A stretch of DNA of 20,759 nt, taken from NCBI GenBank assembly GCA_900548005.1, contig URIZ01000018.1, positions 1 through 20,759 of the forward strand. The letters run 5' to 3'. Of this stretch, positions 1 to 7,051 are shown in pieces; position 1 is the first letter of the stretch, and each line of letters opens with the position of its first letter. The notes under the pieces were generated by a model that worked only from the letters and a program-made list of their open reading frames with translations, had not been told where the DNA came from and made no database searches. The stretch is from an uncultured Eubacteriales bacterium (lineage in GTDB: Bacteria > Bacillota > Clostridia > Christensenellales > CAG-917). The translations under genes and the position numbers were made by a program.

Positions 1-2
1 CA

Positions 3-55
3 GGAGTTTTTGTCCGTGACCAGACTGATAGCAAAGATTTTCGGCGCGGTTAGCA
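3..55 (+). repeat. Dispersed repeat, copy 1 (second copy at 15754-15806)
   Basis: This stretch matches 15754-15806 closely; positions 24-55 are identical to 15775-15806 over 32 bases, and both copies share the opening ggagtttttg. Both lie on the same strand, and translated in the same frame both give E-F-L followed by L-I-A-K-I-F-G-A-V-S. It lies just beyond the GAPDH terminator. No start codon or ribosome site is visible in the window, so I treat it as a repeat, not a gene, although the left end is cut by the window edge. Confidence 0.8.
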
Positions 56-56
56 A

Positions 57-129
57 AATAAAAATCAACGCTATAAAAGAACGGCACGCATTCCTGCGTG
101 CCGTCCGTAAAATCGCGTTGATTTTTATT
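57..129. terminator. Nested inverted repeat, probable bidirectional terminator of GAPDH
   Basis: An outer perfect 15-base inverted repeat (57-71 with 115-129, aataaaaatcaacgc and its complement) encloses an inner perfect 10-base hairpin (81-90 with 95-104, acggcacgca, loop ttcc). The outer arm includes the GAPDH stop codon. On the leftward strand the inner stem is followed by a T-rich tract, as expected for an intrinsic terminator. The outer arms are AT-rich and give T runs on both strands, so it may work in both directions. Confidence 0.75.
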
Positions 130-1177
130 TAAGTTCGGAGAAGTACTTGATTGTACGAACCATTTGAGAAGTGTAGCTGTTCTCGTTGTCGTACCAAGAA
201 ACCACTTGAACTTGGGTGTTGCCGTCTTCCATGGGTGCTGCCATTGTTTGAGTTGCATCGAAGATGGAACCGAAACGGCTGCCGATGATGTCGGAAGAGA
301 CGATTTGGTCGGTGTTGTAACCAAAGGACTCGGTTGCTGCTGCTTTCATTGCTGCGTTGATGCCTTCAACGGTTGCTTGACCTTTGACGACTGCAACGAG
401 AATGGTGGTTGAACCGGTCGGGGTGGGAACACGTTGTGCAGAGCCGATGAGCTTGCCGTTGAGTTCTGGAATAACAAGACCGATTGCTTTTGCTGCGCCG
501 GTGCTGTTGGGGACGATGTTGATTGCTGCTGCGCGGCTTCTTCTCAAATCGCCTTTTCTTTGCGGTCCGTCAAGAGGCATTTGGTCACCGGTGTATGCGT
601 GAACGGTGGTCATGATACCGCTCATGATAGGTGCATAGTCGTTGAGAGCTTTTGCCATAGGAGCGAGGCAGTTGGTGGTGCAGCTTGCAGCGGAGATGAT
701 GGTGTCGGTCGCTTTGAGCGTGGTGTGGTTGACGTTGTAAACGATTGTGGGAAGGTCGTTGCCTGCGGGTGCAGAGATGACAACCTTGCGTGCGCCTGCG
801 TCAATGTGAGCTTGTGCTTTTGCTTTTGAAGTGTAGAAACCGGTGCATTCCAAAACAACGTCAACACCGAGTTCGCCCCACGGAAGTTCTGCCGCCTTTG
901 CTTTTGCATAGATGGTGATCTTCTTGCCGTCGACGACGATGTAACCGTCTTCTTTCACAGTGCCGTCTTCGTTGAGAACTGCATCACAGCTCTCGACAGT
1001 GTGAGAATTTGCATAGTTGCCTTGAGTTGAATCGTACTTCAAGAGATGTGCGAGCATCTTGGGGCTTGTGAGGTCGTTGATTGCAACAACTTCATAACCT
1101 TCTGCGCCGAACATTTGTCTGAACGCGAGACGTCCGATACGACCAAAACCGTTGATAGCGACTTTTACGTTTGCCAT
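125..1177 (-). CDS. gap: Glyceraldehyde-3-phosphate dehydrogenase, type I
   Basis: Catalyses NAD-dependent oxidative phosphorylation of glyceraldehyde 3-phosphate to 1,3-bisphosphoglycerate in cytoplasmic glycolysis. The 350-residue product has the Rossmann motif NGFGRIGR near residue 9, Asp35 in the position typical of NAD-preferring enzymes, the catalytic SCTTNC with Cys166, the TVHAYTGDQ segment with the partner His193, the RRSRAAAINIVPNSTGAAK stretch and the C-terminal WYDNENSY motif. The length is normal or slightly long for the family. The frame stays open far upstream, but the start at 1177 is set by GGAGG at 1186-1190, eight bases away, and by the family N-terminus MANVKVAINGFG. It is a single-gene unit with its own promoter region and a strong terminator; a leftward terminator separates it from the kinase gene upstream. 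Confidence 0.97.
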   Translation of the reverse strand: MANVKVAINGFGRIGRLAFRQMFGAEGYEVVAINDLTSPKMLAHLLKYDSTQGNYANSHTVESCDAVLNEDGTVKEDGYIVVDGKKITIYAKAKAAELPWGELGVDVVLECTGFYTSKAKAQAHIDAGARKVVISAPAGNDLPTIVYNVNHTTLKATDTIISAASCTTNCLAPMAKALNDYAPIMSGIMTTVHAYTGDQMPLDGPQRKGDLRRSRAAAINIVPNSTGAAKAIGLVIPELNGKLIGSAQRVPTPTGSTTILVAVVKGQATVEGINAAMKAAATESFGYNTDQIVSSDIIGSRFGSIFDATQTMAAPMEDGNTQVQVVSWYDNENSYTSQMVRTIKYFSELK

Positions 1178-1244
1178 TATAAGTTCCTCCATAAAGGTGT
1201 ATTCCGTATTCGATTGAAAACCATATACGTTTCCAACCGCCCTT

Positions 1245-1284
1245 ATTTTACAATTATTATAGAAAATATGCAAGTATAATTTGC
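1245..1284 (-). promoter_or_regulatory. Candidate promoter region of GAPDH
   Basis: Read leftward, TTGCAT (1268-1273), 17 bases, then TAAAAT (1245-1250) fits a sigma-A promoter. A perfect TATAAT also lies at 1256-1261, but its -35 position (1279-1284) is poor. I cannot choose between them from sequence. Either leaves a leader of about 60-75 bases. Confidence 0.4.
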
Positions 1285-1357
1285 GTATTTTTTTATCGAC
1301 TTGATTTTCTCGGCGCGATTTTTGCTTGCGATGCGCCGCAAAAGTGCTTTTTTCAAC

Positions 1358-1379
1358 AAAAAAGAGCGCAAACACGCTC
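1358..1379 (-). terminator. Terminator after the histidine kinase gene
   Basis: Leftward, GAGCG (1375-1379), a six-base loop and CGCTC (1364-1368) are followed by six T residues (1358-1363). It lies 18 bases beyond the kinase stop and before the GAPDH promoter region, so it ends the SDR-EFR1-regulator-kinase unit. Confidence 0.7.
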
Positions 1380-1397
1380 ATTTTTGCAAATTGTACG

Positions 1398-2477
1398 TCA
1401 ATCGGCAAGATAGGTGATTTTTCCGTACACGATCACGCTTACAACGTCCAACGGCCACATAAACATAAACAACCCAAAACACGCGATACCCGCAACAAGC
1501 GTATGCACGTGCAACGTTTCGGTGAATTTTGCAATGCGGTATACAATTGACATCAATCCGCCAAAAGCAATCTCAAGTATGATTTTGCAAGCCTTCGGCA
1601 TATCGTCCAATATTGCGGTGAACGTGCGATTTGAATCGTCAAACTCTATCGGCAATGCAACCGAGAACACACTACCTTTGCCCTTCTTGCTCTTGACCTT
1701 GACCGAGCCTCCGTGCGCTTTTACGATCTCGTCCACAACGTACAAACCAACGCCTTGGCTGTTTCCCGACGAGCGAGATTTGTCTTCGGTGTAAAACTGA
1801 TCGAACACGTATGGCAAACTCTCTTGAGATATTCCCACGCCCTGATCTTTCACACAAAAAACGAAATACTTACCCCTTCTTCTCGCCGTGATTTTGATTG
1901 TGGTGTTTTCATCGGAATATTTGACGGCGTTGGATACAAGATTTTGCACCACTCTCTCGATTTGGCTCTCGTCCGCCCTGATTTGCACATCGTCGATTTT
2001 GCCGACTTTGAGCGTTATGTTCTTTGCCTCGGCAAGCGCGCGAAATCTCTCGATGATCCCGCCGAAAAGACTTCTCGTCCCGTGCAACGTTCTATGCTCG
2101 GATTGCTTTTTTATCTCCAAGTTTGACGAGTCCACCATGCCGATGACCATCTCGTTCATTTGCTCGGCTTTTTGCATGATCAACGCCGCATAATCCTTGT
2201 CGTCCATGCCGTCGCTTATGCACTCTGCGTATCCCGAAATTATGGACAGCGGAGTCTTCATATCATGAGCTGCGGACGCAACCGTTTTGTTGGCGCGCAA
2301 AGTGGCGTCGGCAACGCTGTCTTTGAGTTTCAACATGGAAACACGCAATGATTCAAGTTTCGTTGCGATCGCATGGTACTCTCCGCATCCGTCCGTTTCA
2401 ACGGGAGTGTACAAGTCACCCTCTTGCAATCTTGCAAGCGTTTTGTCAAGCAATAAAATCTGTTTTTTGTTCATCAT
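1398..2477 (-). CDS. Histidine kinase with C-terminal membrane hairpin and no N-terminal sensor
   Basis: A 359-residue two-component kinase that should phosphorylate the response regulator encoded just upstream. The HisKA motif SAAHDMKTPLS places the phospho-histidine at His71. The ATPase domain shows the N box around Asn179-Asn183 (QNLVSNAVKYS), DQGVGIS at 211-217 and QGVGLYVV at 241-248. The first 60 residues look like a HAMP-type linker without membrane segments. After the catalytic domain there are two strongly hydrophobic stretches (about 296-318 and 325-352), ending in a W-P-L-D-V...Y-G-K-I tail that resembles TM2-like hairpins. Most kinases carry membrane helices before the catalytic core, so this topology is unusual. 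The start at 2477 or 2474 has only a weak GGGG ribosome site, and no earlier start exists after the in-frame stop at 2523-2525. The gap to the regulator gene is 48 bases. Confidence 0.9.
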   Translation of the reverse strand: MMNKKQILLLDKTLARLQEGDLYTPVETDGCGEYHAIATKLESLRVSMLKLKDSVADATLRANKTVASAAHDMKTPLSIISGYAECISDGMDDKDYAALIMQKAEQMNEMVIGMVDSSNLEIKKQSEHRTLHGTRSLFGGIIERFRALAEAKNITLKVGKIDDVQIRADESQIERVVQNLVSNAVKYSDENTTIKITARRRGKYFVFCVKDQGVGISQESLPYVFDQFYTEDKSRSSGNSQGVGLYVVDEIVKAHGGSVKVKSKKGKGSVFSVALPIEFDDSNRTFTAILDDMPKACKIILEIAFGGLMSIVYRIAKFTETLHVHTLVAGIACFGLFMFMWPLDVVSVIVYGKITYLAD

Positions 2478-2525
2478 AAAGCGTTTATCCCCATGTTTTG
2501 CACAGATAAAACCTTGATTGTGTCA

Positions 2526-3203
2526 TTAGTCCTGCCATTTATATCCAAGTCCCCACACCGTGACGACATTGTTTATATCCGCCTTTTCAAGTTTGTCGCG
2601 AAGACGCGCAATCGTCACCGCAACAGTGTTTTCGTCTATATATTCGTCAACACCCCACACGTCGTCTATGATCTTTTGCTTGGGCATAATCTGATTTTCG
2701 TGCAACGTCAGATAGTCAAGAATCTTGAACTCTTTTGCGGTGAGATTGAGCGTCTCACCGTCAACTTTCGCCTCAAATCTCGATGAGGAAATAACAAGTT
2801 TTCCATAGTGGCGATCTTCTTGCAGATTTGACGTGTTGAACTCATAGTATCTGCGCAGTTGCGCCGCCACTCTCACCACCATTTCTTTGAAAGAAAACGG
2901 CTTTGTGATATAGTCGTCCGCACCCAAATCGAACATGCGCACTTTGTCTTCTTCAGCCACTTTTGCCGACACGACAATTATGGGCATGGTCATGGTTTTC
3001 CTGAGCGTTTGGCACACCTCGAATCCGTCGATTTTTGGCATCATTATGTCAAGCAACGCAAGGTCGGGTTTTATCTCTTTTGCCATCGCAAGAGCCTGCA
3101 ATCCGTCAAACGCCTGACACACTTCGTAGCCGGCTTTGACAAGATAACTTTTCATCATATCGGATATTTCAACGTTGTCTTCGGCAATCAATATCTTTCT
3201 CAT
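2526..3203 (-). CDS. OmpR/PhoB-family response regulator
   Basis: A 225-residue DNA-binding regulator. The receiver domain (about 1-115) has the acidic pair E8-D9, the phospho-acceptor Asp52 in LLDIMMP, Ser79 and Lys101 in ITKPFSF. The C-terminal winged-helix domain (about 130-225) ends with the recognition region DENTVAVTIARLRDKLE and the WGLGYKW hairpin typical of the family. The start at 3203 is chosen because AAGGAGT sits six bases upstream and because MRKILIAEDN is the expected first strand; an ATG nine codons earlier lacks a ribosome site. It lies between the EFR1 gene (36 bases upstream) and the kinase gene (48 bases downstream), so it is almost certainly the kinase's partner. Its targets are unknown; the operon itself is the obvious candidate. 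Confidence 0.95.
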   Translation of the reverse strand: MRKILIAEDNVEISDMMKSYLVKAGYEVCQAFDGLQALAMAKEIKPDLALLDIMMPKIDGFEVCQTLRKTMTMPIIVVSAKVAEEDKVRMFDLGADDYITKPFSFKEMVVRVAAQLRRYYEFNTSNLQEDRHYGKLVISSSRFEAKVDGETLNLTAKEFKILDYLTLHENQIMPKQKIIDDVWGVDEYIDENTVAVTIARLRDKLEKADINNVVTVWGLGYKWQD

Positions 3204-3239
3204 ATTCCACTCCTTTTTGTTATTGTACAACAGTTTTTC

Positions 3240-4136
3240 TCACTTTTCCATATCCGCGGCGATTTTTTCTTGCGCTTTTTTGAAATATCGCTCATAAGCT
3301 TTCTTGCAATAGCGGGCATGTTTGTCTTTTTCTTGTGCAATCGGTTTTGCAAAAGAATACTTGCCGTTGACGCGCCAGCCGTTGAGTATGCCTATATCAA
3401 AAGCGTCTTTGGGGCAATTGAACGAACATCTTGCGCACATCACGCAATCGCCGCCAAAGCGAAATTTGCCGTTTTCATCCACCGATATGTTGTTTTCGGG
3501 GCAGTTTTTCACGCATAGACCGCATCTTGCGCATTTGTCTTCGTCCACCTTGAACAATCTGCCGTTCACTTTCATTGCGGGATGCTCTATACGCACCACC
3601 CACGCCACGAACGCTCCGAACGGAACTTTTTCGAGCTTATGCACTTTGCCCGCAAGCACTTCTCTTGCCTCTATCGGCGCAAGAGCTTTGAGCGTTTCGT
3701 TCATATCATAGGCTCGCTTGTCGGTGTGGCGAAAAATCATGTTGTACGGCATGACGTAGTGATATTCGCTGCCTGCAACGTATCCTTTTCTTCTCATAAT
3801 TGAATTGAATTTTATTGACGAAACGTTGTTGATTTTGAGCGGTTCACCCGACGTTTTTACCACGAAATATTCCTTTTTGCTCGTTTTGTCCGCATTGTTT
3901 GCGACGGGCAAATTCTTTGCAAGTTGCAAAAATATCTCGGGAGCATTGAATCCGTGCACGGGATAGCCGAAACCGACAAGGTCGAAATCGTTTGGATCGG
4001 GCAGATTTTCAAAGCCCTTTTTCACGTTGTATACGGTTGTTTCAATCCCGTTTTTCACAAACTCGTCACGATATATGCTGCACGCTTTTGCCGTGTTGCC
4101 CGTCCCCGAAAAGACGTAAATTATCGCTTTTCTCAT
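3240..4136 (-). CDS. EFR1-family protein: flavodoxin-like domain fused to a two-cluster ferredoxin
   Basis: A 298-residue predicted cytoplasmic electron-transfer protein. The N-terminal half is flavodoxin-like, with the FMN phosphate loop SGTGNTAK at residues 10-17. The C-terminal part carries two classic [4Fe-4S] motifs: Cys202, 205, 208 and 212 (CARCGLCVKNCP) and Cys231, 234, 237 and 241 (CVMCARCSFNCP). The gene follows the SDR gene by 12 bases, and its ribosome site AGGAG (4145-4149) touches the SDR stop codon, so the two are probably translationally linked. The family is common in anaerobes but its partners and substrates are mostly undefined. In this setting it may hand electrons between ferredoxin pools and the SDR reaction, which is inference only. 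Confidence 0.9.
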   Translation of the reverse strand: MRKAIIYVFSGTGNTAKACSIYRDEFVKNGIETTVYNVKKGFENLPDPNDFDLVGFGYPVHGFNAPEIFLQLAKNLPVANNADKTSKKEYFVVKTSGEPLKINNVSSIKFNSIMRRKGYVAGSEYHYVMPYNMIFRHTDKRAYDMNETLKALAPIEAREVLAGKVHKLEKVPFGAFVAWVVRIEHPAMKVNGRLFKVDEDKCARCGLCVKNCPENNISVDENGKFRFGGDCVMCARCSFNCPKDAFDIGILNGWRVNGKYSFAKPIAQEKDKHARYCKKAYERYFKKAQEKIAADMEK

Positions 4137-4148
4137 AGCCTTTTCTCC

Positions 4149-5717
4149 TTAAAACTGCGTGTATCTCGCATTGTGATCTTTGTCGTAAAAATACGTGCAA
4201 TTCTCACCTTTTGCGTGCGTGTCATACCACACTTGCGCATAAAACGGCATAAACTTTGACAGTCTGTCATAATCCCACGGTGACGGCTGGCAACATTCGG
4301 GACACCAATGCCCCGCTTTAAGCACGCAGTACGGCGATGCGAAAAAGCGATGACCGTCGTGACATTCCCATTCGAGTTTCGTGTACAAATCGCCCTTTTC
4401 CATACTCTCCGACAAGCATTTTCCGCCCCTGAACGCCGCCGCCTGCCGCATATCTTCTATATCGAGCTGTTCGTCGGGCTTTGTTTCGTCATAGCCGTGA
4501 TCGAGAATATAGCCGTGCTCTTTGAGCTTTGTTTCATCACGCATATCGTCATAGTCGATATAGCCGTCTGCAAGCTGTCCGTGGCACAGGATCGGATACT
4601 TGCTCCAATCGCTCGGCAAGCACGCAAGGTTTTCTTTGCTGCCGAAAAACGCTTTGACTTTGCCGTCTTGCTTTGTGTTCACCCAATATCTCGGCGCGTT
4701 TTCGTCTTTCAAAAGCCGCTCGATTGCGAGTTTGGACACAAGTTTCGCAGGCAGAATTTTGCCGAGTTTGTAATACGGATGAGTGGACAATATCTCTTGC
4801 CAATAGTCCTTGACGTCTTCACGCTGAAAGCCGAAATAGTCGTTGAGAACGTGGCTGTCTTCAAACCACATACAATGAAAATTGCGTATGGAATTCCACT
4901 GCGGCTTCATATATTTTTGCGTCGAGCCGCCGATGATCTTAAACCCTTCGTCAAAAGTGTCATAGCCCGTCACTCTGTTGCGAGCTCCGCCGCCTATGTT
5001 GTAGCACTTCTTCCAAAACTTCCCGTCAAGCTCGCCCTTTGCGTCCTTTTCCACGAGCCTTTTCATCAAATATCCGCTGTCCCTTGCCGTCACCCACTCT
5101 ATCGGCGCATTGAAACAGGTGTGGAACATAAGCCCGTCTTTCATGTTGTTGGTGAGCATCTTCGAGTGCAGCATGCCTGTCTGACGCAGCACCGCCCAAT
5201 TGATGACGTCACTGTCGATTATGTATCTTTCGCCCTTGATTTTGCTTGCGGAATACTCGTCGTAGGTGCTTGAAATCAGCGGATCGCCCACTCGTCCCCA
5301 CGGATGTTTGTAGTTGCGATTGCCATAAATCGCCACCGTCGAGATATGCACCAGTTTCGGCTGATTTTGCTTGATCGCGCTCACCGCGTCAACAATGTTC
5401 TTTGCGCCGATACGATTGCATCTGTCCGTGGCAACCGGATTGTGATCGGCTGTCGGCGGAATTACGGCTGCAAGATTGAGCACGTAATCGCTGCCCGCAA
5501 CAAGCCGCTTGCAATCTTCAAAATTTGCAATATCGCCAAAGATAATCTCCACACGTGCGCCGTATTTACGCTTCCATCCTCTTGCGTACTTTTTCTCTCT
5601 GCGCTCGGGTTGAAGAAGGACTTTCACCTTGTACACCGCATCGCTTGCAAGCAGTTGAGTCAAACTCTCAACGCCCATATTGCCGCTTGCTCCCGTCATT
5701 GCAACAATCTTTCCCAT
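4149..5717 (-). CDS. Extended SDR (NAD-dependent epimerase/dehydratase) with C-terminal zinc-finger-like domain
   Basis: A 522-residue protein, well above the usual 300-350 for extended short-chain dehydrogenases. The N-terminus has the nucleotide loop TGASGNMG (8-15), a conserved Ser126 in HISTVAIYG, and the catalytic pair Tyr155-x3-Lys159 (YSASK). The substrate is not clear: the family acts on nucleotide sugars, steroids and other alcohols or ketones. From about residue 440 there is an extra domain, W-E-C-H-D-G-H-R-F with Cys452 and His456 and then GHWCPEC with Cys472 and Cys475, which looks like a treble-clef or zinc-ribbon fold. Such folds of the form GH-x-F...CPxC are usually seen in nucleases and nucleic-acid proteins, so the fusion is odd. 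AGGAG at 5726-5730 lies eight bases before the ATG. It is the first gene of the leftward four-gene unit. Confidence 0.88.
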   Translation of the reverse strand: MGKIVAMTGASGNMGVESLTQLLASDAVYKVKVLLQPERREKKYARGWKRKYGARVEIIFGDIANFEDCKRLVAGSDYVLNLAAVIPPTADHNPVATDRCNRIGAKNIVDAVSAIKQNQPKLVHISTVAIYGNRNYKHPWGRVGDPLISSTYDEYSASKIKGERYIIDSDVINWAVLRQTGMLHSKMLTNNMKDGLMFHTCFNAPIEWVTARDSGYLMKRLVEKDAKGELDGKFWKKCYNIGGGARNRVTGYDTFDEGFKIIGGSTQKYMKPQWNSIRNFHCMWFEDSHVLNDYFGFQREDVKDYWQEILSTHPYYKLGKILPAKLVSKLAIERLLKDENAPRYWVNTKQDGKVKAFFGSKENLACLPSDWSKYPILCHGQLADGYIDYDDMRDETKLKEHGYILDHGYDETKPDEQLDIEDMRQAAAFRGGKCLSESMEKGDLYTKLEWECHDGHRFFASPYCVLKAGHWCPECCQPSPWDYDRLSKFMPFYAQVWYDTHAKGENCTYFYDKDHNARYTQF

Positions 5718-5750
5718 AAAACGTTCTCCTTTGTTTTATGGCTATATTTT

Positions 5751-5780
5751 CTCATATCAGCATTGCAAAAATCTTGACAA
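5751..5780 (-). promoter_or_regulatory. Candidate promoter of the SDR-EFR1-regulator-kinase unit
   Basis: Leftward, TTGTCA (5775-5780) is followed after 18 bases by TATGAG (5751-5756). The -35 is good and the -10 is weak, as would suit a promoter that needs an activator such as the encoded response regulator. Other AT-rich -10 options exist nearby. Confidence 0.35.
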
Positions 5781-5822
5781 AAACTTTACAGTTTTCACGT
5801 TTTTCACACAAATATGCCGCCT

Positions 5823-5853
5823 TTCTTACAATTTCATCAAAATTTTGTAAGAA
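5823..5853. promoter_or_regulatory. Inverted repeat in the divergent SDR/GNAT intergenic region
   Basis: A perfect 9-base inverted repeat, ttcttacaa (5823-5831) and ttgtaagaa (5845-5853), separated by 13 bases. It lies about 105 bases upstream of the SDR start and upstream of the GNAT promoter on the other strand. It could be an operator or a weak hairpin; there is no strong T tract that would make it a clear terminator. Confidence 0.35.
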
Positions 5854-5925
5854 TTGATCTTTCTCGGCTTTCGCGCGCGATTCCTTTTATATCGCCGTTC
5901 CGCCGCCCGTTTTGCGCACCTATAA

Positions 5926-5953
5926 TTGATTTTTTTCTATAAAATGATATAAT
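5926..5953 (+). promoter_or_regulatory. Extended -10 promoter of the GNAT gene
   Basis: TTGATT (5926-5931), 16 bases, then TATAAT (5948-5953) preceded by TGA, giving an extended -10. The start point would be near 5960, leaving a leader of about 23 bases before the ATG at 5983. Confidence 0.8.
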
Positions 5954-5982
5954 ATCGTCAAAAAAACAGCCGTAGGTGTCAC

Positions 5983-6471
5983 ATGCTGCTCGTCAGATCC
6001 GCAACCATGGACGATTTCAACCAAATCGCCGCAATATACCGCTTCGCGCAAGATTTTATGATTAAATCGGGCAACCCTACCCAATGGGGACGCACCTATC
6101 CTAGTGCGGAATTGATAAAATCGGATATAAATCAAAATGCGTGCAAAGTCATTTTCGATGACAACGGCATACACGGCGTGTTCGCGCTCTTTGACGGCGA
6201 AGATCCCACCTACAAGCAAATTGACGGCTCTTGGCTCAACGACGAGCCGTACGTCACCATACACCGCCTAGCCGGCGACGGACAAACGCACGGACTTTTC
6301 CAATGCGCCGCAAACTATGCAAAAACCGTCTCCCACAACGTGCGCCTTGACACCCACGCCGACAATCTCATCATGCAATCGCTCATCCAAAAATACGGCT
6401 TCACCCCCTGCGGCACCATCCGCGTCGCCGACGGCTCTCCCCGCCTTGCCTACCACCTATCTCTCCAATAA
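5983..6471 (+). CDS. GNAT-family N-acetyltransferase
   Basis: A 162-residue protein with the layout of a single-domain GNAT acetyltransferase, which transfers acetyl from acetyl-CoA to an amine on a small molecule or protein. The opening MLLVRSATMDDFNQIAAIY is the usual first strand and helix. It also contains GNPTQW, GVFALFDGEDPTY, YVTIHRLAGDG at the acetyl-CoA-binding strand, RLDTHADNLIMQ and the KYGFTPCGTI segment near the end, which together match a subgroup common in gut Firmicutes whose substrate is unknown. The ribosome site is weak (TAGGTG, 5973-5978). It is monocistronic and divergent from the SDR unit. Confidence 0.9.
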   Translation: MLLVRSATMDDFNQIAAIYRFAQDFMIKSGNPTQWGRTYPSAELIKSDINQNACKVIFDDNGIHGVFALFDGEDPTYKQIDGSWLNDEPYVTIHRLAGDGQTHGLFQCAANYAKTVSHNVRLDTHADNLIMQSLIQKYGFTPCGTIRVADGSPRLAYHLSLQ

Positions 6472-6786
6472 CCCCCGCCCACATCACGATGAATGTGTAT
6501 TCTGCGTCCGTACTCACGATTTTGTCACTTGCGCCCTGACAACATTTGAAGACTTGGTTTTTCTCGGAAGCTTGGGCTTTGACAGCGATTTTATCACCTA
6601 TCGCAATATTTCCGCTGCCATTACCACCATTGAATCATGCAGATTTTGACATCGGCGTCAATTAGCTAATTGTTCAAAGAACAATATAAAAGTGCACAGG
6701 TAGCGCGTTTTTGCAATCCAACAACTCATGATTTAGCTGTATTTTGCAAATTTCCAACTCATTTTTTCAAAATTGCTCCAAAACAC
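6472..6786. other. Mostly non-coding stretch before tRNA-Val
   Basis: Apart from the repeat-domain fragment, it holds an inverted repeat ttgttcaaagaacaa (6670-6684) next to the palindrome attagctaat (6661-6670), and a loose direct repeat of ttttgcaa...aactcat at about 6711-6730 and 6744-6765. No intact gene is seen. The composition becomes AT-rich towards the tRNA promoter. Confidence 0.5.
6485..6634 (-). pseudogene. Fragment of a surface-protein beta-repeat domain
   Basis: Read leftward from 6634, the translation begins FNGGNGSGNIAIGDKIAVKA and ends with IVSTDAEYTFIV, with no start codon and a stop directly before it. The pattern of a Gly-Asn-Gly-Ser-Gly turn, G-D-x-I-A-V-x-A strand and V-S-T-D-A-x-Y-T-F-x-V strand is that of the divergent InlB B-repeat found in tandem in large surface proteins of Firmicutes. 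Past 6485 the frame runs open into the 3' end of the acetyltransferase gene and stops looking like the repeat. I read it as a gene remnant, based on motif resemblance only. Confidence 0.45.
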
Positions 6787-6815
6787 TTGTCAAACTTCTC
6801 AAATTAGTGTAATAT
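6787..6815 (+). promoter_or_regulatory. Promoter of tRNA-Val
   Basis: TTGTCA (6787-6792), 17 bases, then TAATAT (6810-6815). The expected start point falls about six bases before the tRNA 5' end at 6828. Confidence 0.6.
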
Positions 6816-6827
6816 AACTCTTGCTTT

Positions 6828-6904
6828 GGAGGCATAGCCCAGTTGGTTAGAGCGCTACGTTGACATCGTAGAGGTCATAAGTTCGAGTCTTATTGTCTCC
6901 ACCA
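6828..6904 (+). tRNA. tRNA-Val (anticodon GAC)
   Basis: A 77-base tRNA with encoded CCA. The acceptor stem ggaggca pairs with tgtctcc (one G-U pair), the anticodon stem ctacg/cgtag holds the loop ttGACat, and the T arm is ataag-ttcgagt-cttat. The anticodon GAC reads GUC and GUU valine codons. The D stem has one C-A mismatch. It is a single tRNA with its own promoter and terminator. Confidence 0.96.
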
Positions 6905-6913
6905 ATAGGTACC

Positions 6914-6957
6914 CATCCGCACCTGTCGCACTTACAGGAGCGGATGTTTTATTTTTA
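6914..6957 (+). terminator. Terminator of tRNA-Val
   Basis: catccgc (6914-6920), a mismatch and cctgt pair with acagg and gcggatg (6940-6946), followed by a T-rich run (gttttattttta). It begins ten bases after the tRNA CCA. Confidence 0.9.
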
Positions 6958-7051
6958 TCATGCGTTTTGTAGTTTAAAGAACGAGCAGCCACGTACGACA
7001 AATCACGCTTTTTTGGATAGGAGTTTTCTTGCACCTTATTTTCAGTTTGTA

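Noticed and set aside
1178..1408. Upstream extension of the GAPDH frame by 77 codons
   Set aside because: It crosses the promoter region and terminator, has no ribosome site, and the family N-terminus starts at 1177.
4308..5273. 321-codon rightward frame opposite the SDR gene
   Set aside because: Shadow of the SDR gene; no family resemblance and no ribosome site.
5775..5780. Rightward TTGACA at 5774-5779 as a promoter for the acetyltransferase
   Set aside because: No -10 box follows at 16-18 bases; the promoter at 5926-5953 is far better.
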